Origin: Undaria pinnatifida
Taxonomy: Eukaryota; Sar; Phaeophyceae; Laminariales; Alariaceae
Reading direction: 5' to 3'
Assembly (NCBI GenBank): GCA_012845835.1
Contig: JABAKD010000019.1
Location: 12,665,344 to 12,729,343, forward strand
DNA: 64,000 nt
Part shown: positions 21,493 through 33,600 of the stretch, piece after piece
Position numbering within the stretch: position 1 is the first letter of the stretch
How the letters are laid out: each line of letters starts with the position of its first letter
The notes under the pieces: model-generated
The model's database searches: none
What the model was told of the DNA's origin: nothing
What the model saw: the letters and a program-made list of their open reading frames with translations, nothing else
Position numbers and translations under genes: made by a program

Positions 21493-24400
21493 TCAGTTGA
21501 CCAAGGCCGCGAGAGGGTCGACGTTCTCCAGCACTCCCACGCCGGTGATGTGCTCCTGCACGATCATGCCAAGGATGGAAAACATAGCCAGGCGCCCGTT
21601 CTTGAGCTCCCTGAGCTGCACCCGCTCCCATGCCTCCTCGTTCTGCGGCTTGAGCCCGAGGGGGTCAAAGCCCAGGTCGCCGCCCATGGGGCTCAGCTCC
21701 TGCTGCTTCTGGCCCCACACCTCGACGGCGAAGATCGCGAGGATGATCTGGACGAAGGCGAACGGGCGCTGCTCGTACACCTGGGGAGGCGTCAAGGGGC
21801 AGGGGAACGGGGGGGGGGGGGGTCGATGGTAAGGCGAAATACCAGTATGAAGAGAGTTTTTTCTCGGCCGGGGGGGGGGGTCGAAGGACAAAAACAAGCA
21901 CCAAGGATGTGTAGGGGGGCGAGGGGCGAAGATACCTGTAGGGCGAAAACAGGTACAGTACTGCAACAGTACTGGTACGCGTGCATGCTGGAGAAGCTCC
22001 GGGAGGAGGAGAGGAAGAAACCTCGCGCCAATAAGGTTTCGATTGAAGCATATAAATCATCCAATTTGCAGCAGTAGCTTTGGAGGTGTGGGGGGGGGCG
22101 CGTATAACTAGTTGCTTGCCTTAGTTGTTCAACTATGAAACACGCATTCCTTCAAGAGACAAAGCACCACTTTTACTCGTAATGGACACCTCCAACGTTA
22201 GGGCAGGCGCTCTGTACTTTTTTTTCACGTAGTTTTCACGACTTTTTTTATAACCGGCCTCCCACGAAAGGGAATGGGGGCTGGACCTCTGATTGTTTTG
22301 GTCGATTTTTTGGGGGGGTCCTAAAAAGGATCATTTCGTGCCCCGACCCACCTGCATCCAAGGGATACACCATACCAGGTATGGAAAAACGATAAAAATA
22401 ATGGATGGTGTTGCAGTAGCAAAAAAATAATTCATCGTTTGATCCCGACGAACGTTAACGCCTTCCAACTGGAAACCCGTTCTGGGGGACAAGTTTACTT
22501 ACTTGAAAATAGTATGGGGAAGGGTTTCGGGGCTCTGATGAGTTAAGCGAAGCTAAAACAATGCAGCGCTTAATCCCGGCGGTCGTTAAGTGCATTTTAG
22601 CTTCACTTAACCCATCAGAGCCCCGAAACACAACCGGTGCAGGCGTCTCAAAATAGCTGGGCTGACAGAGTTTTCTCGGGGGTTACCTACTGATGTCGTC
22701 GCGCGGGCGATCCGATAATAATCCTCAGGTGACTTCACGTCCGCTGCTTGTGTTATTAATACTAGTGTCGTCGAAACGTGGATAAAGCTGTAAACGGGTT
22801 ATGGTGTCGTTCCGATAATTCGACGCAGCTACTATACGTTGCCGTCCTCGCCCCCTCCCTCCGGCGCCTCCTCCCCGTGACATTGAATTGAACGATTATA
22901 CGACGAAACCTGCATCAAACACATGCCGCGGCTGCCTACGAGACGTCGCAGTCAATACAGGAAAGCTGCCCTAGCCGATGAGAAGGTGGGGTGGGGCCTA
23001 AAACCTAACGCCGCATCCATCGGCATCGCAAGGACCAATACTACGCAAATATTCGCAAGAAATGGGGACAAAATAAACCACATTTATGCCATAGCAGGTA
23101 GTATCAATCGCCGCCGGAGAAAAGCGTGGGCGCGTGCAGCAGTACAAGAAAAATCATACCGTCCGCCAACACCCGCGTTGTGGCGCATCTCGCATTGTTG
23201 CGAGAAAGCACAAGATAGCTGTCGACGTATCGTCAACTAACTGGAAGGTTGTACCACCGACCGCCCCCCCCAAAACACCTCCAGATCTTCGGTGGGTATA
23301 CAAAAACCACCATGAAAACCAAAGCAAATTATGGACGTGGGCACACCTCCTTGTATTGTTCAAAATTTGTTTAATAGGTCAAACTATCACCCCCCCAAAC
23401 CCTAGCCGTGACCAACGCTCTCTGTCTGCTCTCTGTCGGCTTTGTCGTCATTTTTGGCCCTCTTTAGTTCCATGCTCGTAGGACTTGACAAAATCGACAC
23501 GAAAAGGACAAATGCTGTCATCATTTCCCCCCCCCTCAAATTTCAACAGGGTTCAGCCGAGGGGTGCCATATATACACAAAACGGTACGCGTCATTTCCC
23601 CCCCCATTCGTATTGCCAAAAATTAAACGGTGATAAACAGTGCAAGAATAAAACCATTAAAAAAGAACTACACGAACTTCCAAGGGGTCCTTGGCTTTAT
23701 TAACGATGAGATGCACAAAACGCCTGCTCACCGCTGCTTGACCCCTCCCCTTATTTGGGGGCAAGATAATTGGAAATAGAGTTAATCTTGTTCAACATTC
23801 CAACACTTTCGCAGAACAACAATGACACACAAAAAAACGCCTGTGATGCTCTACAACTCTCAACGCTTGACGAATTGTGGGGTGGCTTCAGAGTACCGCA
23901 GCCCTACCCGATGACAAGACCGCCACCGCGCTTCAATACTTCCATCAGTTAGTTTTACGTCAGCAACAAAACTAAAAGGCCAACGAAAAAAAAATGACAT
24001 ACTGTTATCAGTGACATACTGCCATCAGTTAGTTTTACGCCAGGAAAAACTAAAATGCCAATGAACAAAATGACGAAAAAAGTCACATAAACAAACTACT
24101 GTCGTTATCCCACGATAGGGACACCGTAGGGTGGTACCCTCTGGGGCAAGGCTCAAGTTTAGTGCGGTGTAATTGGCTTGTCGTCACCTCGTCCTACAGC
24201 GCTATGACGTACCGCATCATCTCCAGATAGTTCCCGAAACTGTCTCGTAGTTCCGAGATAGTTCCGGAAACTGTCTCGAGATAGTTCCGAGATAGTTCCG
24301 GAAACTGTCTCGAGAAAGTTCCGAGACAGTTCCGGAAACAGTCAACTTGCAAGGTACGGCGCAAATGGGGGAACAACACTGCACTGGTACGTTTTAAACA

Positions 24401-27400
24401 GGGCTCAAGAGACATAAACGTCTCGCCCGACTTCCACGCCAAGCTTGTTCACAGTGTTCCTCGGGGCATGCAGAAGCCGATTTCTACACCCTGACAGCAG
24501 TTGTTGGTATACTTTCAGGTACAAAAGACAAAAGCTTGCGTGTGGAATGGCCTCGTTCGAACATCATGGTTTGGAGGCAGGCAGACCCTGAACGAATACC
24601 TGGGAATAGAAGCCGAATTGTGTAGTCAAAACGGAGCAATATATACAAGGTTCAACTGTCTACCGAACCAAACAGCCTGCGATTGCGGCTGCACACACTG
24701 TTGCTGTGTACCAGGCACGACGAAAAAACTCCGTCGCAAGCAAGTTAACCTGCGGCGTTCTTAAACCCAAACACGCCAACTCCGCCTGTAGAGCAATTCA
24801 ACGCGTATCAACGAAGGGTGCGCCAGCTAGCGTTGGGCTGCGAAAGCAACTGAGTTAAATCGACACACGACGCGTATGAAAATACGCGCAAGTGTGGTGA
24901 GCTAAAGCTTTATTTTTCCCCATCCGCCGGAGGATAAAAAAAGAAAAAAGAAAAAATCAACGCGTATCGGACATCCTGCGTCACACGGATTGCCAAGTTA
25001 TGACCTGTCAAAGACGAAATATATTGGTAGTTTAAGGCATCCTTGACGGTTGTCCTGTCCTTCAGGGGACAAGAGCGCCGTCAACTGACATACTTGCTGA
25101 CCGCTGATCGCCGTACACTGCCATACCAACAGGTGTGTAGTCATTTTTTCAGGCGCGAGTAGTGAGACGTACGTATCAGTATGAACCTGGCACGTCGTAG
25201 GGCTGACTCTCGATTTCACATTTTTGTATCTAGCGGAGGCATGAAAAGAGTTGCGTCAGCTATGATATATGCGTGTACCATCTTGGTCTGTGTGTTTTCC
25301 CTGGGGTTTTCCTCCACTCCACAGTGATTGGAGCCTGTCCTGTGACCACGGACTTGATTATGCTAGTAAACGTGAGAAAAACAACAAGATACGCCTGACA
25401 GCGGGTCTCCACTCCACAGTGATTGGAGCCTGTCCTGTGACCACGGACTTGATTATGATAGTAAACGTGAGAAAAACAACAAGATACGCCTGACAGCGGG
25501 TACAACAGTTTTTTACTATCATCGTACAACGTCCAACACGCCAGAAAATACCCTGGTGCGTAATGGATTTCCGAGCCAATTGAAGCACTGCCTTCGCTAT
25601 CGTAACAAGACGGCATGAAACATAAAACACACCCTGGCACGTATGGATTTCCAAGCCAACACAATTATAAAAAGAGGGGTACCCAAAACGAAGAATAGAG
25701 GGCTTGGAAACATCTCGCGGAGATCGTTCCATAGCACACATCGCTCGTCCTTGGCACGTGAAAAAGATTCCACAACACCTCTTGTTATCGCCCCCCCGTA
25801 ACTATGAACTTCAATCAGAGGAACAGGAAATACATGACCAGTGCCTTCATGGTCCATAACGCAGCCATCCGACTACCTGCTGCAACGCCTCGTTCAATAT
25901 AAACTCTTGGCAAACAAAATATACTGTCGTCAATGAATCACCTGCTGCATCGCCCCCCACGCCGATCCGCTCTTGTCGAAGATGCCGCTGGGGTCGTTCC
26001 AGTGGGTGAAGTGCTGCGTGATCTGTCCCAGCGCCGCGAGCATGCACACGCGTCCGTGCTTGAGCTCCGCCGCGCGGTACCACTGCATCTGCTCGGGGGG
26101 GCAGTTCTTGCCGAAGTTGAGCGGGTCAAACACGCCTCCGGTCTCGATGTCGTAACCCACGAGGCCGTCCACAGCGTTAAATGCGACGGCGGGGGCCGCG
26201 GCCTTGCCCTTCTTCGCCGCCATCTGGAGGCTGTGGCAGTTGGTTCCAATGTTTCGGTGGGGTTTCCATAATTGCCATGGCGGTTTTCCCGTTATTTTGG
26301 TGTTTTTTTTGTTTTCCATCGAGGCGTTTCCGCGTGCGGCAATCAGGGCAAAGCGAAATAAGTAACGGACGAGGCAAGGATAGACCGGTTTGGGGAGGGA
26401 GGGGGAGAAAGGCAGGAATTGGTGAGCATTGGTGGAGAGTCAGGGAGGTAGGAGTTGGTAAGCATTTGGGTAGACAGCGAGGGAGGTGGGAGTTGGTGAG
26501 CAACAAAGAATTCCGCGTACATATTGTTCCTATGAATACGGGTGTGCCGGCACTTGTGTACTCTATTCGCTTGCACACGTCACATGCAACCCCTTTGGAA
26601 CTCAACACTGCACATATATGTGGTATGGACTACTTGAAAGTAGGGTGGGATACCGTTTCGAGCAGTGACTTAACAGTCAGTCAGTGTTGACGAGATGTGC
26701 ATCTCTGCAACCTGATGGGAACAGGACGGCTTGCTTTCTACTGGCGTACAGGGTAGGCTAACTCCCTGGCACGCAAATAGCCACTTGAGCGAAACACCAG
26801 AACGACTGCCGGTGTCGAATACGCTCTCCCCAATTACAGCAGTACCAGCTCTACGGCGAGTGTGACGATAAAATAACGCAGCGTGCAAATACGAGTTTCC
26901 CACGAAATTACCTACCTGGTATCTCACAGCCAGGGCAGGGTGTCACCATGAAAAAAATGTCGAAACATAAAACTAAGTCAACCCTAGTGGGTCTATTGGA
27001 GTCGATACGTCTTCTCTAACTTCGTATCATAGGGTCTACCGGTACCCTTTAAAACTGCACCGACGTTTTCCGTGACAAACTGCTTGAAACAAACGTTAGG
27101 GAGATCTTGTTTCGTGTTAGCGGCGAGAGGGTTGAGATGAAAGAGGACATCGTACCGCAGGAGGCACAGGTGGAGACCGCGGGTTGACCCCCTTGACTGG
27201 CCGCGCTCCTGAACTAGTACTTGTATATCAAACGCCACAAGAGACCCTGACCAGCACAAAAAGGACCTACCTCACTTACTCTTTACAACATAATAAACTC
27301 CAAACTCGTGTACCAGGTAGCGTTTCTGCATCAGAGATGGGTGAGATTCGACAACTTCACTCTGCCGTAAGTTGTGGGCTGTGGGTCATCGGCTCAACTT

Positions 27401-28900
27401 CATCATGCGACGGTAGAGAGAGGGCCTAGAAGTGAGGACAAACGCACCCCTCGGAAACCGCGGTTTGCCCCCTTGAGTGACAGCGTTTCTACGCGACGAT
27501 ACGTAGAACTACTGGTTGTAGTATAGTAAGGTCCAAAGAGGCCCTGGTGTCTCCTACGTAGCATTTTTGCCATGAGATGGGCGAGACTCGGCAACTTCAC
27601 GCTACCGTAAGCCGTGGTCTGGGGTCATCGGTCCAATGTGGCGGTAGAGAGGGCCAGGGGCAAGCATCGTCGAAACGACAGGAGCGCACAGGGTTGACCC
27701 AAGAGAGAGCTTTACCCGTGCTTCTAGAACGACCCGACAACCCATACCATAACGTACGTAACAGGCCAAAGTGCGCACCACGAATTTTGATATGCTGAGA
27801 GGCAGACGTGTTATAATCGCAAGAGACAAGGCATGGGGCTATCGTTCCACTCCAGAAAGCACGAAATAGCAGTACGTACTCGGTGCTCGTAATCAGGTAC
27901 TCGTACTCTCACAAAACAAAGTATACCAGGTATACAGCGGTACCAGATGGCCACTCTTCGCTCTATATTCTTATCTGGTGCCAGTATGTTATGGGATTGG
28001 AAAAACTTTTTTGCCGACGTATCCGGTACGAACTTAAGATGCCCTCCTGTTCGCTACGACTCGTACCAGGTATTATTCAGCTTGGCCCATGGAAAGGTTG
28101 AACACGGCACATTTACGGCAAACGATGAGCTAATAGAGGGCGCCTGCTACATGCGACAAGCGGTGTGGGTCCATGGGCAAGCCTGAGAAACTGCTCAGTT
28201 CACTGAGCGATGATCATGACAATGTTGCCTGGTGGGAGCCACGCGAGAAAAATGACAAACAACTTCAAATTAGAGAACACCCTTTGCTTGCATGATCTGA
28301 TCCGACACATGAAACCTCAACCCACCTCAAAGCCAACCCCCCCCTACAAAGGGGCCCTAAGAGAACGACATACGCACTGACTTCGTGCTGTATGGAAAAA
28401 TCACGCGAACGATGTCCGTTGCTGCCGCCGTAAACAGGTGAGAGCAACTGCTCCACGAAAGGTAATACACGCTCTCGAACATATGGCAACCTTCATCATG
28501 ATAGGCAATGACTGAGTCATCCAGCTGGGTGGGGCTCCTGGTGTGCATGGGACTCTCTCCCGTCCACCACGGAAGAGAGGCGCATGTTTCAGCGGTTGGC
28601 CAGGACAAAACATAGCCGGCGAGACTGGGGACACGTCTCTATGCCAGACTCCGGCCACGAATGCGGGCTAGAATAGAAACACACACGGCTCCTCATACCA
28701 TCCGCTGGGTCACGTCCTTGCGTTATGCTTTTGCCGGGCTACATAGCAGTCGCCATGGCAAAGACCATGTGCTCAATTGCCTCGCTGTCACAGGCTCACC
28801 TTGATGATGCGCGCGCGGCCGTCAGCTTCGGGAGAGGTGCGCTCGGTACGAAAGCGTTGGCCGAAGCCATCATAAGCGCAACACCTGCCGCGTACTTCAT
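21493..28900 (-). CDS. Plastid light-harvesting chlorophyll a/c-binding protein, 3 exons
   Basis: Thylakoid antenna protein of the red-lineage LHC (fucoxanthin/LHCR-type) superfamily, 225 aa. Exons: 28800-28900, 25942-26230, 21493-21780; junction phases 2 and 0 fit exactly. Exon 1 encodes a hydrophobic signal peptide, [16 protein letters not shown], followed by FVPSAP, so cleavage before Phe17 leaves an aromatic transit-peptide start. This is the bipartite signal used to cross four plastid membranes. Exon 2 carries the N-terminal FDPLNFGK motif and helix 1 with [11 protein letters not shown] (E89, H92, R94, chlorophyll and salt-bridge ligands). Exon 3 carries helix 2 (around E150), FDPLGL and helix 3 with [10 protein letters not shown] (E188, N191, R193). 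The stop lies at 21493-21495. The 4161-bp and 2569-bp introns are large and full of repeats. The subgroup within the LHC family is not decided from sequence alone. Confidence 0.94.
22460..22640. repeat. Element fragment with a long imperfect hairpin
   Basis: A unit of the GGAAACCCG/TTACTTG family (22465-22530) runs into an inverted repeat. GTTTCGGGGCTCTGATGAGT... at 22527 is answered by ...CCATCAGAGCCCCGAAAC ending near 22632, with arms of about 35 bp, two mismatches and a loop of about 38 bp. It lies in light-harvesting gene intron 2. Confidence 0.7.
24225..24345. repeat. Tandem palindromic repeat AGTTCCGGAAACTGTCTCGAG
   Basis: Three to four units of about 30 bp carry AGTTCCGGAAACTGTCTCGA and GTTCCGAGATAGTTCC. 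TTCCGGAA and TCTCGAGA are themselves palindromes, so the array can fold many ways. It lies in light-harvesting gene intron 2. Confidence 0.7.
24805..24955 (+). repeat. Poly(A)-tailed retroposon copy 3
   Basis: Opposite orientation to the copies at 3043 and 3431: GAAGGGTGCGCCAGCTAGCG, CGACACACGACGCGTATG, CCATCCGCCGGAGGAT, then an A-rich tail with interruptions ending near 24955. Confidence 0.75.
25124..25502 (+). repeat. Dispersed repeat with a 95-bp tandem duplication
   Basis: Bases from 25313 repeat from 25408 with about one mismatch in 95 (landmarks CACAGTGATTGGAGCCTGTC and GATACGCCTGACAGCGGGT). The flanking part from 25124 matches, inverted, the segment at 30815-31060, so a longer dispersed element is present in both places. 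Confidence 0.75.
27180..27735. repeat. Tandem duplication of about 270 bp
   Basis: Two diverged units share CCCCTTGA(C/G)TG, a G(C/T)A(G/T)C(G/A)TTT core, GAGATGGG(T/C)GAGA, CAACTTCAC and GGTCATCGG, followed by a GCGGTAGAGAGGGCC-like end. Short pieces (CCTTGACTG, AGTAAGG) recall the duplicated TAF6 intron near 12470-12840. It lies in light-harvesting gene intron 1. Confidence 0.65.
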
Positions 28901-28956
28901 GTCGCTAATAAGGAAGAAAAGGGTGTGCGGGTACCGACGGGGTTGAGAGGAGTATG

Positions 28957-28968
28957 GATCACGTGATC
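28957..28968. promoter_or_regulatory. G-box palindrome upstream of the light-harvesting gene
   Basis: GATCACGTGATC is a perfect 12-bp palindrome around CACGTG, 57 bp upstream of the light-harvesting start codon. CACGTG binds bHLH or bZIP factors in many eukaryotes, so a role in light control is plausible but only inferred. Confidence 0.35.
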
Positions 28969-30814
28969 GAGCGGAGAGCAGGGATGCGCAAACAAGGAGA
29001 GGATGAGGCAGTCAGAAAATCTCTCTGAGAGCTTTACGATAATTAATGTACGATTTTACTACAAATCTATGCAATATATTATCGATGTCAGTTTAACTTC
29101 AAGTCATTTGCGATTTATGTCGCAAATAAAGATACGACCAAAAATCGCCCAAGATCCTCCTCAATGTGTAAATATTTCGCAACCCTTTTCCCCGAAAAAA
29201 AACGCCTTACGACTCTATACAACTATGCGCAGACTTGGATTGTTCGATACGCGCGGCTTCCTGGGGTCCTCGGGGTCCAAGAGAACACGCCCTGCGTTAT
29301 TGTTTCCGGCTGCGGGCGGTTCCGGATCTGTTCGCTGCCTCGACCAGCGTCGGGCCGGCAACTCTAGCTTGCGGGAGAAGCTACAGCAGGTTGCGTAGCA
29401 ACGCTGGCAAAGGTGTCAAACGAGCACGTTTGTATACACGGCCCGGGGCGGCGGCCATCAGCAAGGCGCTCTTATACTCCCACTGCTGTAGACATACGCC
29501 TGGGAGCTATCAACCACCCCGACAGCAGGCGAGCGTGTGTGCGTTGCAACTTTCCTTGCACTCAACGCAGGCACAGCTCTTCCTTTCTTCAAACTTGTCT
29601 CGATCTCCAAGACTTTGAGGAAAGCGCATCTGTCCACCCACGAGCTAAGGAACGCATATTTGCACGCAGTACGCGCGGGCCTAACGATCTTGTGCGCATA
29701 GCGAAGCGTTGGCATTTGCGCGAACATTAGGCTTGGAACTGCTGTCTGCTGCCATTTGCAATAATAGGCGATTGCGCGAAGCAGCGAAATGGCTTCCGAT
29801 AGACAAGGCGAGCTGGGATGGACCCCTCCACGTGTTCCGGCGGCACCGAGGCTTGTCTCGGGGGTGAGCCCAGGATCTTCTCGGGGGAAGCTTCGATCCG
29901 AGTACCAGGTAAGTGGGCATATATGATAAGCGCCATCAGCTGCGACGTACGTGTTATAGCGACCCTTGGCCTCGCGTATACGTACCTACGTACCTGTGTA
30001 GCCTGGTGTAGCCGCAAAGGGGTGTTTGGGAGGAAGGTAAGCAAGGCCTTGTGGCGCAGGTTTGGAGCTTGGAAGCACTATTTCGCAGTAACCTTATTCT
30101 ACTGAGTTCAATGTTTGACCCTGACTTGTGCGTGGAGATGGTCCCATGCTGTGCGCGATGTGGTGGCGTGAGGCATGAGCTTTGCTTCGGCTGCGGAATT
30201 TGAGTAGCTGCGTGGGTAAGTATGTTACATTTGATCGGTATTGGCAGCAAGCGGTATTACACGGCTGGTCCATCTAGAGCTCGGAAGGGCGGGCGCGGGG
30301 GGAGGTCTTGTTCAAAATCCATCCTTCCTCCTTACATCTTTAGCCTGTCTATCTTGCGCGTGAAGAGCCCATGCCGTGATGTGATGCCGTGAGGCTTGTT
30401 TCCTGACAAAGGCTTTAGTAACGGTATTTGATTACCTGCTGCGTGGTGCCCATATTACACACAACATGGGCAGACTTAGCGGTAAACTACCGTACGTAAG
30501 TAAGAGTAACATAGTAGTGGCAGCAGCAGTATTCGGCTGGTGCAAGCAGTGTGTCTGGAGATTGGAGAGAGGTCGACAAGATGGACAGCAAGCAGTGCAT
30601 TGGGTGCAGGCATACATTGCATACACATCTTTATTCGCGGAATCGTCTTGAGTAGCGGGGGGGTTAGTAGTATGGTGTGTCACTCGCTCACCCCCTTTTA
30701 CAAGCACCCGTGCGTGCCTCGCCATATGCTTGGCGGTATTCTCTTTCAGACGACGCGAGGCGTGTAATGTGGTGTGTTTGTTGTTGTTGTTGTTGTTGTT
30801 GTTGTTCTCACATT

Positions 30815-31060
30815 AACTCGCATAATCTAGTCCGTGGTCACAGGACAGGCTCCAGTCACTCTGGAGCTGAGGAATAAATACCCCAGGGAAAAACACAAAC
30901 AAGCCAAGGGTGGTACATATGCATATATCACAGCTGACGCAATTCATGTCTCCACCGAAACATATAAAAGTGAAATCGGGAGTCAGTCTACGATGTGCCA
31001 GGTCCACGCCGGTGCATACGTCTCATTACTCGCGCCTGGAAAACCGACTATACCGCTTGC
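30815..31060 (-). repeat. Inverted copy of the 25124-25460 repeat
   Basis: Contains CCGTGGTCACAGGACAGGCT, CCCAGGGAAAAACAC and GTCTCATTACTCGCGCCTGG in the order expected for the reverse complement of the other copy. Confidence 0.7.
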
Positions 31061-32169
31061 CACCCAAGACTACCGTGTATATATTGCACGTAGTACCTAT
31101 CACTACGCATATGCACGACAGACGCAAGTCAAATGGAAAAAAAGAAACAAACAAAAGAAAAGATAAAGGAAAGAAAAGACAAGAAAGCGAAAAATGAAAA
31201 ACGAAAGGAAATAAAAAGAAAAGACAAGAAAAGCAGCAAAAGACAAGAAGAGGAAGCAAGGAACGGAAAAGAGAAATAAACTTCATGCTAGTAATAGCAG
31301 ACCCTAGGAACTGACTAAACGCGGTATATGCGATGACGTCACAAATCGAACATACCGCATAAACACCTACCAGGTACTATGGCTGTGCTCGGTACGTAGT
31401 TGTCACAGCTGGTGATGCTATCCTTGACACATCGCACGCTCGCGCTGTGCGCACACGCTCGCACACGATGCTCCTCTTTTGGTATTTGCGCAGAAAGCAG
31501 TCCAGGCAGTGTAGTTCAGTCCAGGCTGCATGACGTGGCAGTATATACGCATTAAATGTATTATAGCTGTTCTCTTTGCTCTCAAGTCTCGTTACGTTCC
31601 TCCGACTCCAAGCTAGGTAGGTAGCGAGCAAGTAACCAAACCATCTAAGCAAACAAGCAAGACAAGCAACCGCGAGCATTCGTAACCGTCCGTGCGTGCA
31701 TCCATTCACGCAACGTTTCATTTGCACCTGAAGCGTTATTCAAGTGCTATTAGAACCGCAAGAAAAAATCCTTACTAGTTCCGAGTAGAACGTGCCCGGA
31801 GACGCGGGGACAGTTATGAGTATTTATCAAGGGTTGCCTCAATCAAAGTTTTGCGACAATCGTTCCCTCAAGCGCTGCCACGAGCGCTTTCTCGATCGAG
31901 TGCTGCCTCGGTCAAGTATTGCCACAAGCATTACCTCAAGGGTTAGGGTTAGGATTGGGGTTGGGGTTATTACCAAGGTTATTATATTGCTGACTCACCC
32001 GTTATCTGAAGCTGTGCAGTAAGGGTTCCCCAAGTAAGGCGGTGGTGTGCCAAGGCAATGTGACCGCCTTGTAGGGGGAAGCCGCCTTTTTCATTCCAGG
32101 TTATGAGTGCAATCCCTTCGTCGTGCCAAGCGATTTTAACCACCTTATATGTAGGGGTTTATATGTAGG

Positions 32170-32492
32170 GGTAGCCGGTCGCCCCGGTGGCGTATCCGGT
32201 TATCCTCGAGCCTGGCATTGGTCAGTTTCGTGAGTTCGAACCCCCCCGAGTGCATGCATACTCGTATAAATTCGTGGGGACTTTTTCTTGTGCACAGATT
32301 GACTTGCGGAAAGCGCGCGAGAGCGTGAGTTAGCGACACTCGATGAAAAGTCGACGAGCAGTGGGGTTGCTGAACCCTACCAGGTATGCGCGATAAAGAT
32401 TGAAGGCAAGAACCGGGGGGGAGAAGGGACTACTACACCTGTGACCATGGCTTGTCCAAAAGCTTGAAAGTAAATGTGTGAAAAAAAAAAGA
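32170..32492 (+). mobile_element. tRNA-derived SINE with clear A and B boxes
   Basis: The head GCCCCGGTGGCGTATCCGG contains an A-box-like TGGCGTATCCGG, and GAGTTCGAACCCC matches the pol III B box. The body repeats CATACTCGTATAAATTCG, GACTTGCGGAAAGCGCGCG, GAACCGGGGGGGAGAAGGG and CTGTGACCATGGCTTGTCC, then an A-rich end at 32481-32490. It is the best-preserved head of the family and carries a TACCAGGTA inside its body. Confidence 0.85.
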
Positions 32493-33059
32493 CGGGATAC
32501 CGCCTTATTCAGACCGCCTTATTGGGAAACCCCTACTGCTGTCTCCATTGCTTCATTTATGAGCTTTGGCCTCAATCATCAAACATTGCCTAGGAAGGGT
32601 TGGGGGTGGGGTCATTTGTCTCAACCGTCACTGTACCTGAAGCCGTTACTTACCTGAAGCATTTTTCCAAGTGATTTATTAAGTCTGGCCTCAATCAAGC
32701 ATTGCCTGGAGGGCTATGTAAGGGTTAGCGCTGTTCTAGTGCCTCAACCGTTACCCTTACCCCAAGCGTTGCGTGCAGTCAATCAAGTCACTGAGGTCAA
32801 GCCAAGCCAGTCCCTGGAGGGCGTCGGTGCGCTGTGCTGCTCGGGAAGACACCCCCCGCCCAGTCCCTGGAGGGGGTGGGTGCGCTGTGTTGCTCGGGTA
32901 GACATCCACCGCCCGCCCTCCCGCTCCCAATAATAGCGTTGTTTGCCTGAGGGACTATTGACGCATTCAGCGTTAACCCGTTTCCAACTCCTAAAACTAT
33001 TCTAGTCTAATTCGAAGTGTTTTGTCTCCATATCGGGACTGCAGTGGGTGCCATTGGGT

Positions 33060-33600
33060 AAAGGTGTACTTTTTTTTTTTTTCGTTTTTCTGAGGCTCCT
33101 TCCTCACTCGAGGAGCTCTATACCATTACTTAGTACTATTAGTACCTCACCCCATAATAACTTGTTTTGGGCTGCTGTTGGGTAAAGGTGTACCTTTTTT
33201 TGTGTGGTTCTGAGGCTCCTTCCTCACTTGAGGAGCTCTATACTATTACTCAGGCTCCTCCCTCACTTGAGGAGCTCTATTACTCAGGCTCCTCCCTCAC
33301 TTGAGGAGCTCTATACTATTATATTACTCTGTCCTATGAGTACATCACCCCATAATAACTTGTTTTTGGCTGCTATAGGGTAAATGTGTACCTTTTTGTT
33401 CGTGTTTCTGAGTCTCCTTCCTCACTTGAGGAGCTCTATACTGTTGCTTAGTACTATTTAGTACCTCACCCCATAATAACTTGTTTTGGGCTGCTATAGG
33501 GTAAAGGTGTACCTTTTTTTTGTGTGTTTCTGAGGCTCCTTCCTCACTTGAGGAGCTCTAAATTATTACTTAGTACCATTAGCCCCTCACCCTCTAACTT
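33060..33600. repeat. Tandem array with unit of about 140 bp
   Basis: About four units of GGGTAAAGGTGTACC, poly(T), TCTGAGGCTCCTTCCTCAC, TTGAGGAGCTCTATA and CTCACCCCATAATAACTTG. A 31-bp inner piece (GGCTCCTCCCTCACTTGAGG) is further repeated near 33260-33310. Non-coding. Confidence 0.8.

Noticed and set aside
21493-26230. Two separate light-harvesting genes
   Set aside because: The two blocks carry complementary halves (helix 1; helices 2-3), are in matching phase across GT-AG ends, and the targeting exon at 28800-28900 fits the 5' half.
28725-28946. 73-codon plus-strand frame
   Set aside because: It is the shadow of light-harvesting exon 1 on the other strand.
31930-31980. Telomere repeat array
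   Set aside because: Only two or three TTAGGG-like words in degenerate G/T-rich sequence.
32170-32250. Free-standing tRNA gene
   Set aside because: The A and B boxes are attached to a repeated body and A-rich tail shared with other copies, so it is a SINE head.
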